NCBI GenBank assembly: GCA_034638255.1 | Contig: JAWPGT010000098.1 | Span: forward strand, 1-64,000 | Direction: 5' to 3' | From: Coprinus comatus | Lineage: Eukaryota; Basidiomycota; Agaricomycetes; Agaricales; Agaricaceae | Length of the DNA stretch: 64,000 nt | Shown: positions 47,733 through 60,410 of the stretch, piece after piece | Layout: every line of letters starts with the position of its first letter | How positions within the stretch are numbered: the first letter of the stretch is position 1 | The notes under the pieces: generated by a model | Databases searched by the model: none | Seen by the model: only the letters and a program-made list of their open reading frames with translations | What the model was told of the DNA's origin: nothing | Translations under genes and position numbers: made by a program

Positions 47733-47812
47733 GGCTTCGTAGTCTAGAGGTACGATACTTGCTTTGGGCCGTCTCAATTGCAAGTGGCCCGGGTTCGATT
47801 CCCGGCGAAGCC
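47733..47812 (+). tRNA. tRNA-Pro (TGG), second copy, different intron
   Basis: The mature part is identical to the copy 163 bp upstream. The intron after the anticodon differs in sequence and is one base shorter (about 10 nt, CCGTCTCAAT). A T5 run follows near 47825. The duplicated unit includes CATGTGGCTTCG or CATGGCTTCG just before the 5' end. Confidence 0.93.
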
Positions 47813-49174
47813 CAGTTGCAACTTCTTTTTGTCTTCTTCGTAGATCAGCTGTATGCTTTCTGCGAGTACACTTTCATTTATGCGTAGGTTGCAAGTCTGG
47901 ACACATCTTATATACAAAAGACTACGTCTTTTCTCACGGAGACAAAGGTAAAGATATGGTTAGTACATTCTGACCAAGCGAAAGCCCATTGGCTGTAGGT
48001 CGCTTTCACACTCCATCGTCCGGTTATTTTGCCTAAATATCGCAATCCATCATTCATGCTTTTTATAGCTTCCACCTAATGTAGTATTATAGGCCAACGA
48101 TAAGTTGCCGGTGCCAACCCAGTGGTAGTGGCAAGAAGCTTAGAGACTCACCATGTATTGGATGTACAAAATCCAGTTTTTATTCCATTTGAAGAAAGTC
48201 AAGACTCGAGACAATGATTTGCGATATCCATACCATCACATTACGCTGATACAGGTCAAAGACTTGAATGATATCACGGCAAACCATGAAACCATGATAT
48301 GTAAGTTGTAACACAGGCTAATGTTATGTGTTCACAGAGACACATGCATGACTTGAGCATTTGCACATTACTCTACTACAGTATTCGTCTTGCCAATTCA
48401 CCTTGCTATCCAATGTGTTGAGGCTGCCAGCTCAAACAGTAAACAAAGGTCCAAGATTTACACCACCGGTTGGGTAGGGTGTATTCGGTTCAATTGTTCA
48501 CTTATAAGGACACTTTTACGCCACATGCTGCTAACCTACTATCCACTTTACCCAATATTTATTAAACTCAATCGAAGTATACAGTGTTATATGCGTACGG
48601 GAAAGCTGGACAAGATTGAACATGATTTAATGACTCGGAGTAGTGTTATTACCTCAGCTTTTTGAGGTAACAGTAGATACTATCTACTGTCAATGATTTT
48701 GCTTTTTCAAAGTTTTTTTTCGCACTACACAGTACATCTTCATTGATGTCAGATTTTCTCACCCGTGCGGAGCGCGGGACATCCGCTAGTATATACATAA
48801 ATTCATTCTTAAAAAATGATTTCTGCGGATACCAAGAAACGTCTATTGATTGAAATATTCTACATTCGACAAATGACGAATTAAGATAAGCTACAACCCT
48901 TGGCCAAACGGTTCTCTATTCTTTGAGTTCCATGACCAACCAACGAATGAGTGGGATGCAACCATTAATAATGTAAATAATTGTGCGTGTATTAAAGAAG
49001 GTGGACGAAATGGTATAATGGATAAGTGCAGCGTTGCAAGTTTGGCACTACACTTGTGATGAAGTTGTAATCGCCCCCCCGGTATACGTAAAGTAGAGCC
49101 GCTATCGTCCGCGATGACCTAGTCTAACTCTCGAATAAAAACGTAATAACCATAAATACTGAAGGAGTTATGAA
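47813..49174. other. Gene-free stretch with a Helitron 3' end
   Basis: No protein gene was recognised. A perfect 10-bp-stem palindrome ACAGTAGATA-C-TATCTACTGT lies at 48670-48690 and a Helitron-like terminus at 48762-48789. The segment after it (48790-49174) is 3' flank of the calcium ATPase gene. Confidence 0.5.
48762..48789 (+). mobile_element. Helitron 3' terminus
   Basis: CCCGTGC-GGA-GCGCGGG (48762-48778) forms a 7-bp G+C-rich hairpin with one G-T pair. Seven bases later comes CTAG at 48786-48789, followed by T. A short hairpin 7-12 bases before a terminal CTAG, with insertion between A and T, is the classic Helitron end. No Rep/helicase gene lies within the window upstream, so any element here is non-autonomous or truncated. 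The 5' end (starting TC after A) was not located. Confidence 0.65.
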
Positions 49175-52100
49175 TTATGCGATACTATCGTTGCCACCAA
49201 AACGGATATAAGCAGGGTCATCTTTTGGTGTTTCTGGATGTAGTTGAAGCTTCCCAGACCATAGGGCAGCTGTTGATTTTGAAGGATCTGTGCCTGCTGG
49301 ATTCGATAGTGACCCTGGAGCTACCGTTCCTGTGGCGACTGCACCAGCTATTGTAGTGGGTATCATTGTCAAGATAGATTGTCTGTGGAGGAAACTGTCA
49401 GAATCATCAGGTAATCATTAGAGTAAAAGACATACACAGGAAGTTTGGGTTGATCACCGCTCAATTGAGCTGAACGACTTTTCAAAACAAACGAGGATGC
49501 GCGCAGGCGACCACCACGAACATTCGCAAAGTAGCCCAAGTTGTCCCGAACGAGACTGTAAACGCCGTGCCATTCTCCTTCTTTATCAGGACGAGTCGTA
49601 GGCAGCACCTCATCATTGGAACCAAATAGGCCAAGGAAATTGAACAGCTTCTCAAATGGACCATCTGGAATGCATCGGACAACAACACCCCAAGGAATGG
49701 AGACGACACCAAGGGCCAAGGAAATACCCCATTCGCGACCGGCAATAGGGGTAACCTGGAAAGCGGCGCCACCTACAAAGACAATAACAACCTGGATGGC
49801 GATCTCTATATATATAATCAGTTAACTATAATAACACCAATGTTTGTTGCACCAAACGGACGTACCAAGAATTGTGATTACGATGAAGTAAGGATTGTTC
49901 AGGATTCCTTCGAAAATATTCAACTTATTATCCAGCCTTCTACAATTGACCGAGTTGAAAATTTGGGCAAATACGAAGGCATTGAATACGAGTGTCTTTA
50001 CCACGGCGTCGTTGTGTTCACTGTGTTCGAGTCCAAGAATGCGGAGACCGAGGAAGTGGAAAACGAAGATGATGATGATTTGATAAATTGATTGCATCAA
50101 AATCATCTTGTACATTTGCACCGAGAACAGAGGGGCTGTCTTCTTCTCCGGCTTACGATCAAGCAATTTTTCTGTGGCCGGATCGGTAGCTAATGCCAAT
50201 GCTGCAAACGTGTCCATGATGATATTGATCCAAAGAAGTTGAACGGCGGAAAGTACGGATTCTTCCTCGGTCGAAGCAACGGCGGTGACAAAAGTAATCA
50301 CAACGGCTGTAACGTTGGTGGAAATCTGGAATTGTAAGAACTTGCGAACAGCATCATTGACGCAGCGACCCCAGATAATAGCCTTGACAATAGAGGAGAA
50401 ATTGTCATCCATAAGAATAATATCAGATGCCTCTTTTGCAACCTCAGTTCCAGCAATACCCATGGAGAAACCAACATTTGCTGTCTTAAGTGCAGGACCA
50501 TCGTTAGTACCATCTCCGGTGACACCGACAATCTCTCCAATAGACTTAAGGGTTTCGACCAAAACTTTCTTGTCTTCAGGTGAGGAGCGGGCCAAGACTT
50601 GTAACCTGGGTACGATTTCAAGTCTTTCTGGTGCTGACAAGTTACGGAAGACCGGGCCTTCCATGATTATACCTCCGGGAGTGTAAATACCACACTGGTT
50701 TGCGATTGAACGTGCTGTAAGGACGTTGTCGCCAGTGCACATCTTGATGGCTACACCGGCACGTTGACACTTGATAACAGATTCACGAACTCCGTCCCGA
50801 AGAGGGTCTTCGATACCAGTGATGCCGATGAGGGTAAGGTTTTCACTAAGAAGTTCATAAGGAATCTAATTTGAAAATGAGAAAATTTCACTATATCAAA
50901 GATAAAATAGACTAACTTCATTTTGGCTATCGAATTCGCATCCTGGAGGAGGCCAGGACGGGAAGTCGCGGTAGCATAAAGCAATTGTTCGTAAGGACTG
51001 GTTGGCGTAAAAAATGATGGTGCGGTTGACGTTTTCCCGAGCAGCGTCATCGATGGGTTTGGTTTCAACTCCGTCACTGGTGGAGAGTAGTGTGTCCGGA
51101 TGAATCACAACGTGATAAGTGCTCTTCTTCGCCAAAATTTCACTTGCACCCTTAGCATACAAACGATAACCAGCATTGTTGGGTAATTCCAGGACGACAC
51201 CCATAGACTTGCGTTCACTTGAGAAGGGAATCATTTGAACGATCTTGGCTGCGTCGCGTGTTTCACGGAAGCTCCGCCATCCAAGATCCTTCGCAAATTG
51301 AAGTAAAGCTGTCTCCGTCTTGCTACCAACGAAAACAACTTCTTTAGTCTCCGGATCGACATCTTCGAAAGCAGTTGAATTGACAGCAATAGACTGATTG
51401 AAAATCTCGCGCAATTGGGGCGTAAGAACATCGTTTAGTTTCGACTGATCGATAGAGAAATCTTCAGGGAACTTTCGAGTTTCACCTGCACCGTCCGCGT
51501 TCGAACGCCCTGTATTTTCGTCCAATTGTCGCACAAATTTAGCATGGATGCCGGCGGAACCTGCGACAACAGTCATGGAGTTCTGCGTGAGGGTTCCCGT
51601 CTTGTCTGTACATACGACGGAGGCATTCGCCATGGTTTCACAGGAACCAAGTACACGAACCAACAATTTCTCATAAGTCATACGCTTGGTCGCGAACGCT
51701 AAAGCCAAAGTGACGGCAAGCGGAAGACCTAAATAATGATTTTAATTTTTATAAACCATTCAACATAGATCAGAATCACATACCTTCTGGTACAGCAACA
51801 ACGATCAAGGTTACAGCGATGATAAGTATGTCAACAAAGGCCATGCCTTTTTGACTTGGAGTTCTTAAGAAGAAAGAAAAATCAGACAATATTCAGTTTA
51901 TAACACCATACAACTGACCGAGGAGGATCATTTGTACCAAGCTGCACAAAGAAACGGATCATCAAAGCCGTAAAGAGGAGAGCGCCAGCAGCAGAACCAA
52001 TCTTGGCGATCAATTCTGCGAGGTTGTTGAGCTTGAGCTGAAGAGGTGTATTCTCAGCGTCGCCGCGCAGAGCTGTTAACACTATCAGAAAAAGGTTTAC

Positions 52101-53673
52101 AGAATATGAAAACAGCAATAACATACCCATCATGATACGTCCATTGAAACTCTTTGTACCCACAGCAACAATTACATACTTACCGACACCTTCTAGTACC
52201 TTACTGCCACTGATCATGAAACAATCTGTATGAGTAATGTCTGGGTTATTCATGACCCCAAGCAACTCGTCATATGAGACCTTCTTAATCGCATCAGATT
52301 CGCCAGTAGCCCCTGATTCGTCACATTTGACATTGTGACCGGATAAAAAGATGCCATCACAAGGAATAATTTCACCCGGTTCAATTAATGCAATGTCACC
52401 GACCAGTACTTCCTGCGTAGTAACGAAGTCTGAACAAGCTGAACACTCGGCATAAAAGGTTGTCGCACCTTTATATCAATAATCTGCTCTTGACCGTCCC
52501 GTATAACCTTGACACCACGCTCATCTTTTTTCTCATTTAAAACCTTGAATTGACGCTCTTTTTGCCAATCGTTCAGCGAGCCAACGAGAACCTGGCCAAG
52601 AGTGAGAACACATAATGCATAAGTGAAAAAGGCGATCGCACCACAATAGATATAGCAATAATAATAGCAACACCTTCAACCCATTCGATAGGTGGCTCTC
52701 CTGGTTCACGGTCAGTACCGAAATCTTGGAAGAGACCCAAAGCCAGAGAAATTGCGGCCGCAATGGAAAGCAGAATCTAAGAAGACATGAAGCAGACCGT
52801 ACAGAACCGATAAAAAAAAGTACAAACCAAAACTTTGTCCTTCATTGCAATCCACATTAGTTGTAGCAAGGTTTTGCTAGGCCGTTGAGGCAGGAGATTA
52901 CGCCCATATACACGGCGTCGGTCATCGAAAGTAGCAGCAAATGGCGTATCGGCCGCTGAATGGAGAACTGCTTTGGCGCCGACAGGCTCTTTTGTGACCG
53001 AAGCGCCCTGTGATTGTCGTGTCCCCGACCTGGAGAGTCGCTGGGACTTAAGACCGTGCTCGGCACTGGTACCGAGACCACGTAGCAAACCGTTGACTCC
53101 GTCAAAACTGATGAGAGTGTCGATGTCCTTAGGATCAAGCAAATGTGCAAGTTGATATGGTTTGAACGGGAAGGGAGTAGGATCACAACCTTCGTCCTGG
53201 AGAAGCTCGATTTGATGTGCTGTCTTGCCTTCATGCTCGTTGTCGTCAGACCCTTTGTTTTTCTTGTCCTTGCTATTGTCGCTGTTCTTTGAGATAGTTG
53301 AAGGCGCGTGAGGATCGACATTTGTCAGGGAGGTCGCGTTAGATATCACCTTTGACAAATCTCCAATCTCCGTGTCTGCATTTGTGAGAGAGCTATTGAT
53401 GGTCGTGGTGCTGGGTTGCTTGCGGTGTCTATGTGCGTCAGAAGGGCTGAGCATTCCAGCGTCTGGCTGGTTGTCACGCAAAGCGACTGATGTCTTGAAG
53501 TTATGGTCGTTGGTAGAAATAGTTGGGGAAGGAGGGTAGGTGGAAGAGGAATAATCGGAGACTGCGGGAGAAGGGGGGCATTCTATAGTAATGGGAAGGG
53601 GGCTGTGCGGGTGGTTAGGTGACGCAGAGGAATCCTCGACATTAATGGACGGAATAGTGGGACCTTCACCCAT
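49175..53673 (-). CDS. PMC1: PMCA-type calcium-transporting P-type ATPase (Pmc1)
   Basis: Ten exons (52828-53673, 52642-52776, 52469-52591, 52127-52412, 51919-52072, 51784-51863, 50917-51728, 49866-50865, 49437-49805, 49175-49383) give 1337 residues. In fungi Pmc1 pumps cytosolic Ca2+ into the vacuole at the cost of ATP. Seen: a long Ser/Pro-rich N-terminal tail (1-165), the actuator motif DESGATGESD, PEGLP in M4 (about 540), the phosphorylated Asp in DKTGTLT (about 582), KGASE nucleotide site, MCTGDN, TGDGTNDGPALK hinge, and C-terminal membrane helices with NIIMDTFAALALATDP. The last 180 residues are a less conserved regulatory tail. The second intron donor at 52641 starts GTGCGA, and exon 9 uses GTATGT at 49436 so that the frame holds. 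Confidence 0.95.
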
Positions 53674-54892
53674 AGAAGCTCAGCGTGGGGGTAAGTTGGA
53701 CTACAGGCTTCGGTCAGGCAGTAGCCAACTTAAAAACAATTGCCAAGCAACACAGCCTCGACAACTTTTCCCACATTCCCTGCAACCCTGTCTTCCCGTA
53801 TCTCCGATGCCCTTGACACAAACACTGCTTGCACATTCAGTATTCTCCCGATCTCCCTTTGCACTCACTACGTCTCCAAAAAATGCACACACACAGAGGT
53901 ACTTCGAGAGTAGAGTATTTATGATTACATAAGTAAACCACTACCAACGTTCGTCCATGCTCTTGGTCCCAGGAAGGCATTTGTGACCATATGCAGATTG
54001 AGGCCAAGGCTTTTTTCACAAAACTTCAACTGACATTTTTCTAGATCTTCTGTTGGCGACCCGTTTCGGTAATGTGCCACTGACAAACCGAACGAACCAG
54101 CGCTTATGGCATGATGAATGATTGAGTTGAACATCATGCGAACTTGCGTTATGATGTAATTAGCGATCACAAACACTCACTCCCACTCGTCATGGAACTA
54201 AGCTGGAGTAATCCACCATTGGTCTCACCACACTGAACTCACATTCAAGTCGTGGAACTGCCTGCACATGACTGACCCTAGCAATGGCAATTTTCCACAC
54301 CCGCCTCCCGAGCACTGCCTGTCGTAAAATAATGACAAATTACTAGTCAAGGCACTGCATACGCACACCACCTACCTGCATTTTACAGCCAGGCATAGGA
54401 ATGTCCCCGAGCTTAGCTTCATGAGTAAGTAAATCCCAGACTTTCTCTCCTCGGTCCATGTACTGTCATAACCATATAAAGTATGTTGAGCTATTAAGGC
54501 ACACAACAGTTATTTTGTTTTTATCAGATAATCAGTTTGACAGCATCTCGTTCGTTTATAACATTACGATCGGTCTCCTTGACAATTTTTACGACTCTAT
54601 CGAACGTGCATGGTATATTCTATGTACAACAGGGGCACCTCATGGTTCCGCGGTAAAACAAAAAAGGAAATTATCACTTTCTTTGGGAAAACAAGCATGC
54701 GACGTGTGGGAAAAACTTCGATATTGCTTGCTTTTGTCTAGGATCCTATGTCTATTATGTTGCGCTTTGAATTACAATACTAACAGAAGAAAACAAGATT
54801 GAAGCGGGTTGAACTACACCTGGAAAACAGTGTTTATGAATGTACAATACCCTTCAACACAAAAAGAATCAACCTGCAGGAGAAATTTAAAA
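53674..54892. other. Intergenic stretch, 1.2 kb
   Basis: This is the 5' flank of the calcium ATPase gene. No further gene was found; frames such as 54458-54802 have no motif. It ends at the 3' side of a minus-strand tRNA gene. Confidence 0.5.
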
Positions 54893-54985
54893 CGACGAAC
54901 CTGGGACTCGAACCCAGAAATCTCCAGCTAGTGCGGAATAATGCCACACCGGAAACTGGCGCGTTAACCATTACGCCAGTCCGCC
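54893..54985 (-). tRNA. tRNA-Arg (CCG), with intron
   Basis: On the minus strand, GGCGGAC pairs with GTTCGTC (two G-U pairs), the D arm is GCGT-AATGGTTA-ACGC, and the anticodon stem CCAGT/GCTGG encloses TTCCGG, so the anticodon is CCG (Arg). A roughly 19-nt intron (TGTGGCATTATTCCGCACT) follows position 37; its GTGG and CCGC parts can pair with each other or with the anticodon. The T arm is CTGGG TTCGAGT CCCAG. The D-loop resembles other eukaryotic tRNA-Arg. Confidence 0.88.
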
Positions 54986-57233
54986 ATTTAACTGAACGTT
55001 GATACTGAATTACATATCTTCTCTTGTTCAATCTCTGAAAAAAGTCAAGAGAGATTACTATATTTAGACCTGCACCCTTCAGTAGGATTTCTATTTGAGG
55101 CTAATGAACAGCCTTGAGAGATTGTTGGGTACATTTATAGCTTTTTTTGTTCTTTCCTTTGCAATTAACACAAAGCCGCTGTTCCCGTAACAACAACGCG
55201 GGCAGCTGGAAAGTTTATGGTAAGCATCAATCAACTTGTTATATTAGGTCAACAAATAATTTTCGAAGGTGTGAGCTACTTCAATTATCTCGCTTCTACA
55301 TTATCTATGTACTCTGAAACAACCAAGTATGTACAGCTTAAGCCGGTATAATTGCTGATGCAGTGACAGGCCTCCATACTACTAATGTGATGTTGCAACC
55401 TATATTACACATATATATACATATTAAAAATACATCAATATTAACAACTATTCCTGTTACTACTTTTCAACCTTCTGATCGCAGTAGTCATATAACATAT
55501 AACAGCACAATGAATGGGGCAATAACCTGTTGATACACTACCAAGACATCGTACCACTAGGAGCCGTGCTATCAGCTTTTAGGTGTTGAGATGCAGATGC
55601 ACTGCCTCGTCTTGACATCTTGGCTACTCTTGACTGGTGATTTGGTTTCTTGTCGCAATTTAACGATAACAAAATCAGCGACGTATCCAACCCGATACTG
55701 GCCTCTGATAATTGTACGCCATTGACTACGAGTGTGGTGTGTGTTAATATAATGACACACAAGCCCCATTGACGATTCCATTTTTTAACTGTTTCCAGCT
55801 AAATATACTTAGCCCTCCACTGGTTATACATTGATGACTCGTTCCTGACATCATTATGACCTTGGGTCGTGTATTAATTCACGCACCTCAGCTTTTGGAA
55901 AATTAAGACGTACAACCTCACCGCAGTATGAGCTCCAAGCCGAACAATAATAAAAAAACTTATAGTTGAACACTCTCCATACTCGAACCGATTGCCGGAA
56001 CTACGTCGCATTATTAGTAGTACCCTCGTAGAAATGGCCCTGCCGGAGACCTGAAGTTGAGCCAGCTCATAAAACCCAACTCCAAAGGTCCACAAGAAAT
56101 CCACGATCCTTTTTACGCGTCTCCTACCTCAGGCTTTCATGAGCATGTCCTAAAAAAAAGTATGAGTGATTAACGCTGGCGAGTGTTTGGATTAGGATGA
56201 TAAGCCACACTAGAACAGTAATATCAAAAGACCTCTACACCTTTTGACGTGACATGATCACATAAAAAAAATTCTCTATACCACAGAAGAATTCATCTTA
56301 TTGGCCAAGTCGAAGACATCGAAGAAGAAGTTAGGGAAATGGTGGAGCAATAACTATAACTCGAAATATCCAAGTTTTTATTACAACATCCAAATCAAAA
56401 CATTTGGCTGTTAACGTTCCACGTTCATTCCGCATGGTTATACATCCTTTCCACATGTTTTAAATGAGGTAAGTTGTTAAGTTAAGCTATTTATTGTTAC
56501 CCTATACGAACATGACCGGTTGGCGGCAGAAGCGAGTTAGACTTATAGTTTAAAGCTAGATCCCATTAAAACATGCACTGAAGAGTCCGATGAGACTCAT
56601 CTTACATCTGCGCTCAAATTTATGTAAAACTCACCAGGTCTCAAAACCTGCTCAAAAATGACACGCCTCTCTAAGAATACCTCATGCTTTGCCTCGCGTA
56701 TCAAAGGGTATTTCCGGCGTGTTCAATAGGATAGAAGACTTCTTAAGGCTATGCAGACTGTCAAATATTTGACATACAACCCAGAATCTTACTATTCTGG
56801 TCAGAGATTGGGAGTTGTATTATGTATGACTCATAAGCGTCCTCGACTCCTCATGGAAGACTATACACGTTCATGAGCCAGGCTAGGGAACCACCATGTA
56901 GGCTGTGTTACTTGTGATAGAAGTCTGATTAGCGCCAAGAATTATAATCAGTTTGGGTGTGGCTCATCGGATTAGAGACCGACCTTACTTAAAATGGATT
57001 ATAACGCGTGTTACGTTGTAAGTATATCCAAGAAATAATAACATCAACAGCCGGCAGGAAGTAAGTACTTATAACTTAAGAGGATAACAGAGAGATATGA
57101 AAAATCCAAGAAAAAAGTACTATCAAAAAGTACATTTAACATATCTATGATTTAGGATCAACGAAACATTGTATCCTTGGTAGGAAAGCACTCAATTACA
57201 TCTAAAGAAGGAATGGACAAGAAGGAGACGGGT
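54986..57233. other. Intergenic stretch, 2.2 kb
   Basis: No supported gene was found. Two overlapping minus-strand frames at 55538-55781 carry no known motif. The sequence near 57233 is 3' flank of the trehalose synthase gene. Confidence 0.5.
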
Positions 57234-59031
57234 TTATGCAGCCGTACGCACTGGTACAGAGTTTTCTACGATGTCATTTGACGATGCAGTAGCCTCGGCT
57301 TGGTTATTTTTGGTCACCTCCTCAGTGTCAATACGGCCCATTTCCTTGATGAAGCTACTTCCCCAGAAAGCGGCTGTGTACTTGTTCACGTATTTGAATA
57401 GCTTGCGATGATTCTCAACGCGGGTCGCAGTGTCCATAGTCACAGCCTCGTGGATAGCATCAGCGACTTGCTGAGAGTCCCAAGGGTTGACAACAATTGA
57501 CCCATTCAGACTCTGAGCGGCGCCGGCGAATTCGGAAAGGATCATGACACCTTGGCGTGCTTGTTGGCAAGCAATATACTCGTACGAGACCTGAGTAGAC
57601 GGATGAAAAGGCTTATAGAGAAGCTGCTACGGAAGAAACTTACCAAATTCATACCATCCCTCGTGCTTGAGACTAAGCAAACATCGCTCACTGCATATAG
57701 AGCGCATAGTTCGTCGAACGGCAGACTTTTATGCATGAAATGGATGGGCATGAACTCGACGGTACCAAATCTACCATTGATCCGACCAACTAGTTCATTG
57801 ACTGTCGATCGGAGGTTTTGGTATTCCTCTACATCTTGACGGGATGGTACGGCCAACTGTACAAGGACAACCTAGAATGAAGGAAATGGAGTCAGACAGT
57901 AGTGTGAATAGTGTAAAAACAAACCTTGCCAATCCATTCAGGGTGTTGAGTGAGGAATAGCTCCATTGCATGCAATTTTTGTGGTACACCTTTGATGTAG
58001 TCGAGGCGGTCGACACCGACAATGACTTTGACACCACCAAATCGTTGCTCTAGTTGATTGATACGGTCTTTCACTGTTTTAGTTTGGAGATTCTGAAGTT
58101 ATAATTGTAAGCATGAAGCATTGCATTTTGTAAGCGAACAACATACCTCGATGAATGAGCTAGGTTCGATTCCGATCGGAAATGTTCCGACATGGGCCAG
58201 GCGCCCTTCAAATTCTACGCCATTTGGCATTGTAGGAAGTCCCAAGATGCGCGTACAAGATGAGAGGAAATGTCGCGCATAGTCGTATGTATGGAAGCCA
58301 ATGAGATCGCAATATAAGATACCATATAGAATTTCGCGTCGAACGGGCAATATCCTGCAATACATAAGATTGAATAGGGAGTGCGGGTAAACATGATCAT
58401 ACCTATAAATTTCGCTACTAGGGAATGGGGTATGGAGGAAGAAGCCGATCTTAATGCCAGGTATACCAGAATCAGTTGGTGAACCAAATTCCTCGCCCTC
58501 TATCCCTTCTGTGATACGTGACAATTGCTCATGGGTGAAGTCGCCGATGTTGCGACCGTCGATAAGACCGCGCAGAAGCATTGGAAGGAGCATCAGATGG
58601 TAATCCTGTACCCATACCATGGCCCCTGGGGTGATTTGTTGGCGAACTACTTCTGCAAATTGCATATTGGCTTGACGATATGCCAACCAATTGGCTTCGT
58701 CAAAGTTCATTTCTCCTGGATGATAATGGAACAACGGCCAGAGGATGGAGTTTGAGAAACCGTTGTAATGTCGATCAGCTACGTCATCGTCGAGATAGAC
58801 CGCTTGGCATGAGTACTCCTCCATGAGACGTTTGTCGACCAAGGGGCGGTCCTTCGGGGGGATAAAGAAACCCGGCCAGCCAATCCAGGTGAAATTGAGG
58901 GATTTCTTGAATCCAGACAAGGCAGAGACTAGACCGCCAGATGACATTTTGAAATGATATTCACCACTAGCATCTTTAGTGATAGTGATGGGGAGGCGAT
59001 TGGAGACGACGATAAGATGGCCGCCAGACAT
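57234..59031 (-). CDS. TPS1: Trehalose-6-phosphate synthase (UDP-forming)
   Basis: Five exons (58403-59031, 58147-58354, 57925-58092, 57644-57871, 57234-57590) give 529 residues. The enzyme joins UDP-glucose and glucose-6-phosphate to trehalose-6-phosphate in the cytosol; the product also restrains hexokinase. The GT20 fold is clear: IVVSNRLPI at the start, FTWIGWPG, YNGFSNSILWPLFHY, VWVQDYHLMLLP, GFFLHTPFPSSEIYR, GFHTYDYARHFLSSC, FPIGIEPSSF, VIVGVDRLDYIKGVPQKL, VSSTRDGMNLVSYEYIACQ and SEFAGAAQSLNGSIVVNPWD. There is no phosphatase domain, so it is Tps1-like, not Tps2-like. The C-terminal 45 residues are poorly conserved and Ala/Ser/Glu-rich. It is in tandem with P0 upstream, with 280 bp between. 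Confidence 0.96.
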
Positions 59032-59311
59032 AGTGGGTGTTGAGATGGGGAAGAAAGAGGATTACAAGAGGAGAGTTATATATACGAAGTAAAGTGATTA
59101 AGGGAGCCAAAACCGCAGACGCAATGCCAGATCGGGAAAGATTGCATCCAACCAGTCTTCCAAGTACGAATACACTAAGTCACACAGATCACACAGTCAC
59201 ACATTCTCCTGTTTGTTCCGCACCCGAAGTTCACCCGTACCATGAACACATTGATTATCTAGTCCTACAGAGTTACAGTGTACTGGGAACATCATCGGAT
59301 TATCGTCGTCT

Positions 59312-60410
59312 CTAGTCGAAAAGACCGAAACCCTGCATGTGCTTATGTCAGCCATCTTTACCATCAATGACGTCACCGCAAATCTGCTTACCATGTCTTC
59401 GTCAGACTCTTCCTTCTCTTCCTCCTTCTCCTCGACGGGGGCAGCTTCAGCAGCGGCACTGGCCGCAGCAACGGGGGCAGCGGAAGCAAAGGCATCGGGG
59501 TTGGCAAGATATTCCTTGACCTATTCCAATCATCAGATACACTATTATGCATTAAATGGTTGGATATAAGATTACCTTTTCAGAACCATCGAAGGTGTAT
59601 TCGGTGGCCAATGAAACAGCAAGAACATTCTTGTAGGCGTTGACAAGGGAGTGAGCGACAGACACAATAGTGGGGTAGTTGAGGGCAAGGGAAATGGCGG
59701 CAATGGTCTTAATACCAGTGAGGAAACGTGCGACGAGCTCCTCCTCATCAACATCCAAGACACTAGGAGAGAAAGTGTTGCCTTGATCGAAGATCTGGAG
59801 AACACTCATGCGTAGGTGAACGGTGAGATGTTCAACATGTTGAGAAGGGTAGCCTCGGAGGTTCCGACACGAGTACCGGCAACAACGACCTTGACATCAG
59901 AAACAATTTCAATGGTACCACGGGCAATCTTGGTGGGGATACCGAGAGCCTGGAAGAAAGAGGTCTTTCCGGGTTCCATGCCAGTGTTTCCGGCGGGGAC
60001 GGTGACGTCCAAGGGAGCGAAAGCACCAGCACGAGCAGGGGCAGCAACCTTGTTAGCGACAATAATCTCGCGGACATCCTTAAGGTCATCGTTGGTGAAG
60101 ACGAAACCGATGTTGCCCTTAACATGGGGAAGGAGGCGCTCGAATTGGGGGGAGTCGGAGAGGATCACTCGGAGAGCACGGCGGACCATGGTGTTCTTTC
60201 CCATCAAGACAACACCCTTGCCACGGAGAGCAACACGAATCTGGTGCATCTGGTTGGAACCGACATTGTCAACGTTGACGATAAAGATGGACTCTAAAAA
60301 ATTAATCAGCCGAAATCTCATACGGCATCGTAAGTGAACCAACTGTAAGACGCCAAGAGCTCTTTAAGCTTCTCGAAGTAGAGTTCCTTGTCAGCACGAG
60401 AGGCACCCAT
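59312..60410 (-). CDS. RPP0: 60S acidic ribosomal protein P0, with one frameshift
   Basis: Exons 60344-60410, 59576-60293, 59392-59520 and 59312-59332 encode P0, the base of the ribosomal stalk that binds P1/P2 dimers and recruits elongation factors. Seen: [118 protein letters not shown], an Ala-rich hinge and the acidic tail [19 protein letters not shown] spread over two exons (ATG|GGTTTCGG). Between SPFTY and MSVLQ one base is missing (TACGCATG, near 59806), so the frame breaks to a TGA. An essential single-copy gene is unlikely to be broken, so a sequence error is the first explanation. Otherwise the product would be cut at about residue 200. Confidence 0.93.

Noticed and set aside
48390..48665. 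91-codon plus-strand frame before the Helitron end
   Set aside because: No Rep or helicase motif and low-complexity composition; not a Helitron protein.
49005..49095. tRNA-derived SINE head (GGTATAATGGATAAG)
   Set aside because: It resembles a box A region, but no box B or cloverleaf can be drawn.
55538..55781. Two overlapping minus-strand frames of about 70 codons
   Set aside because: No motif, no splice support, and each is as short as chance openings nearby.
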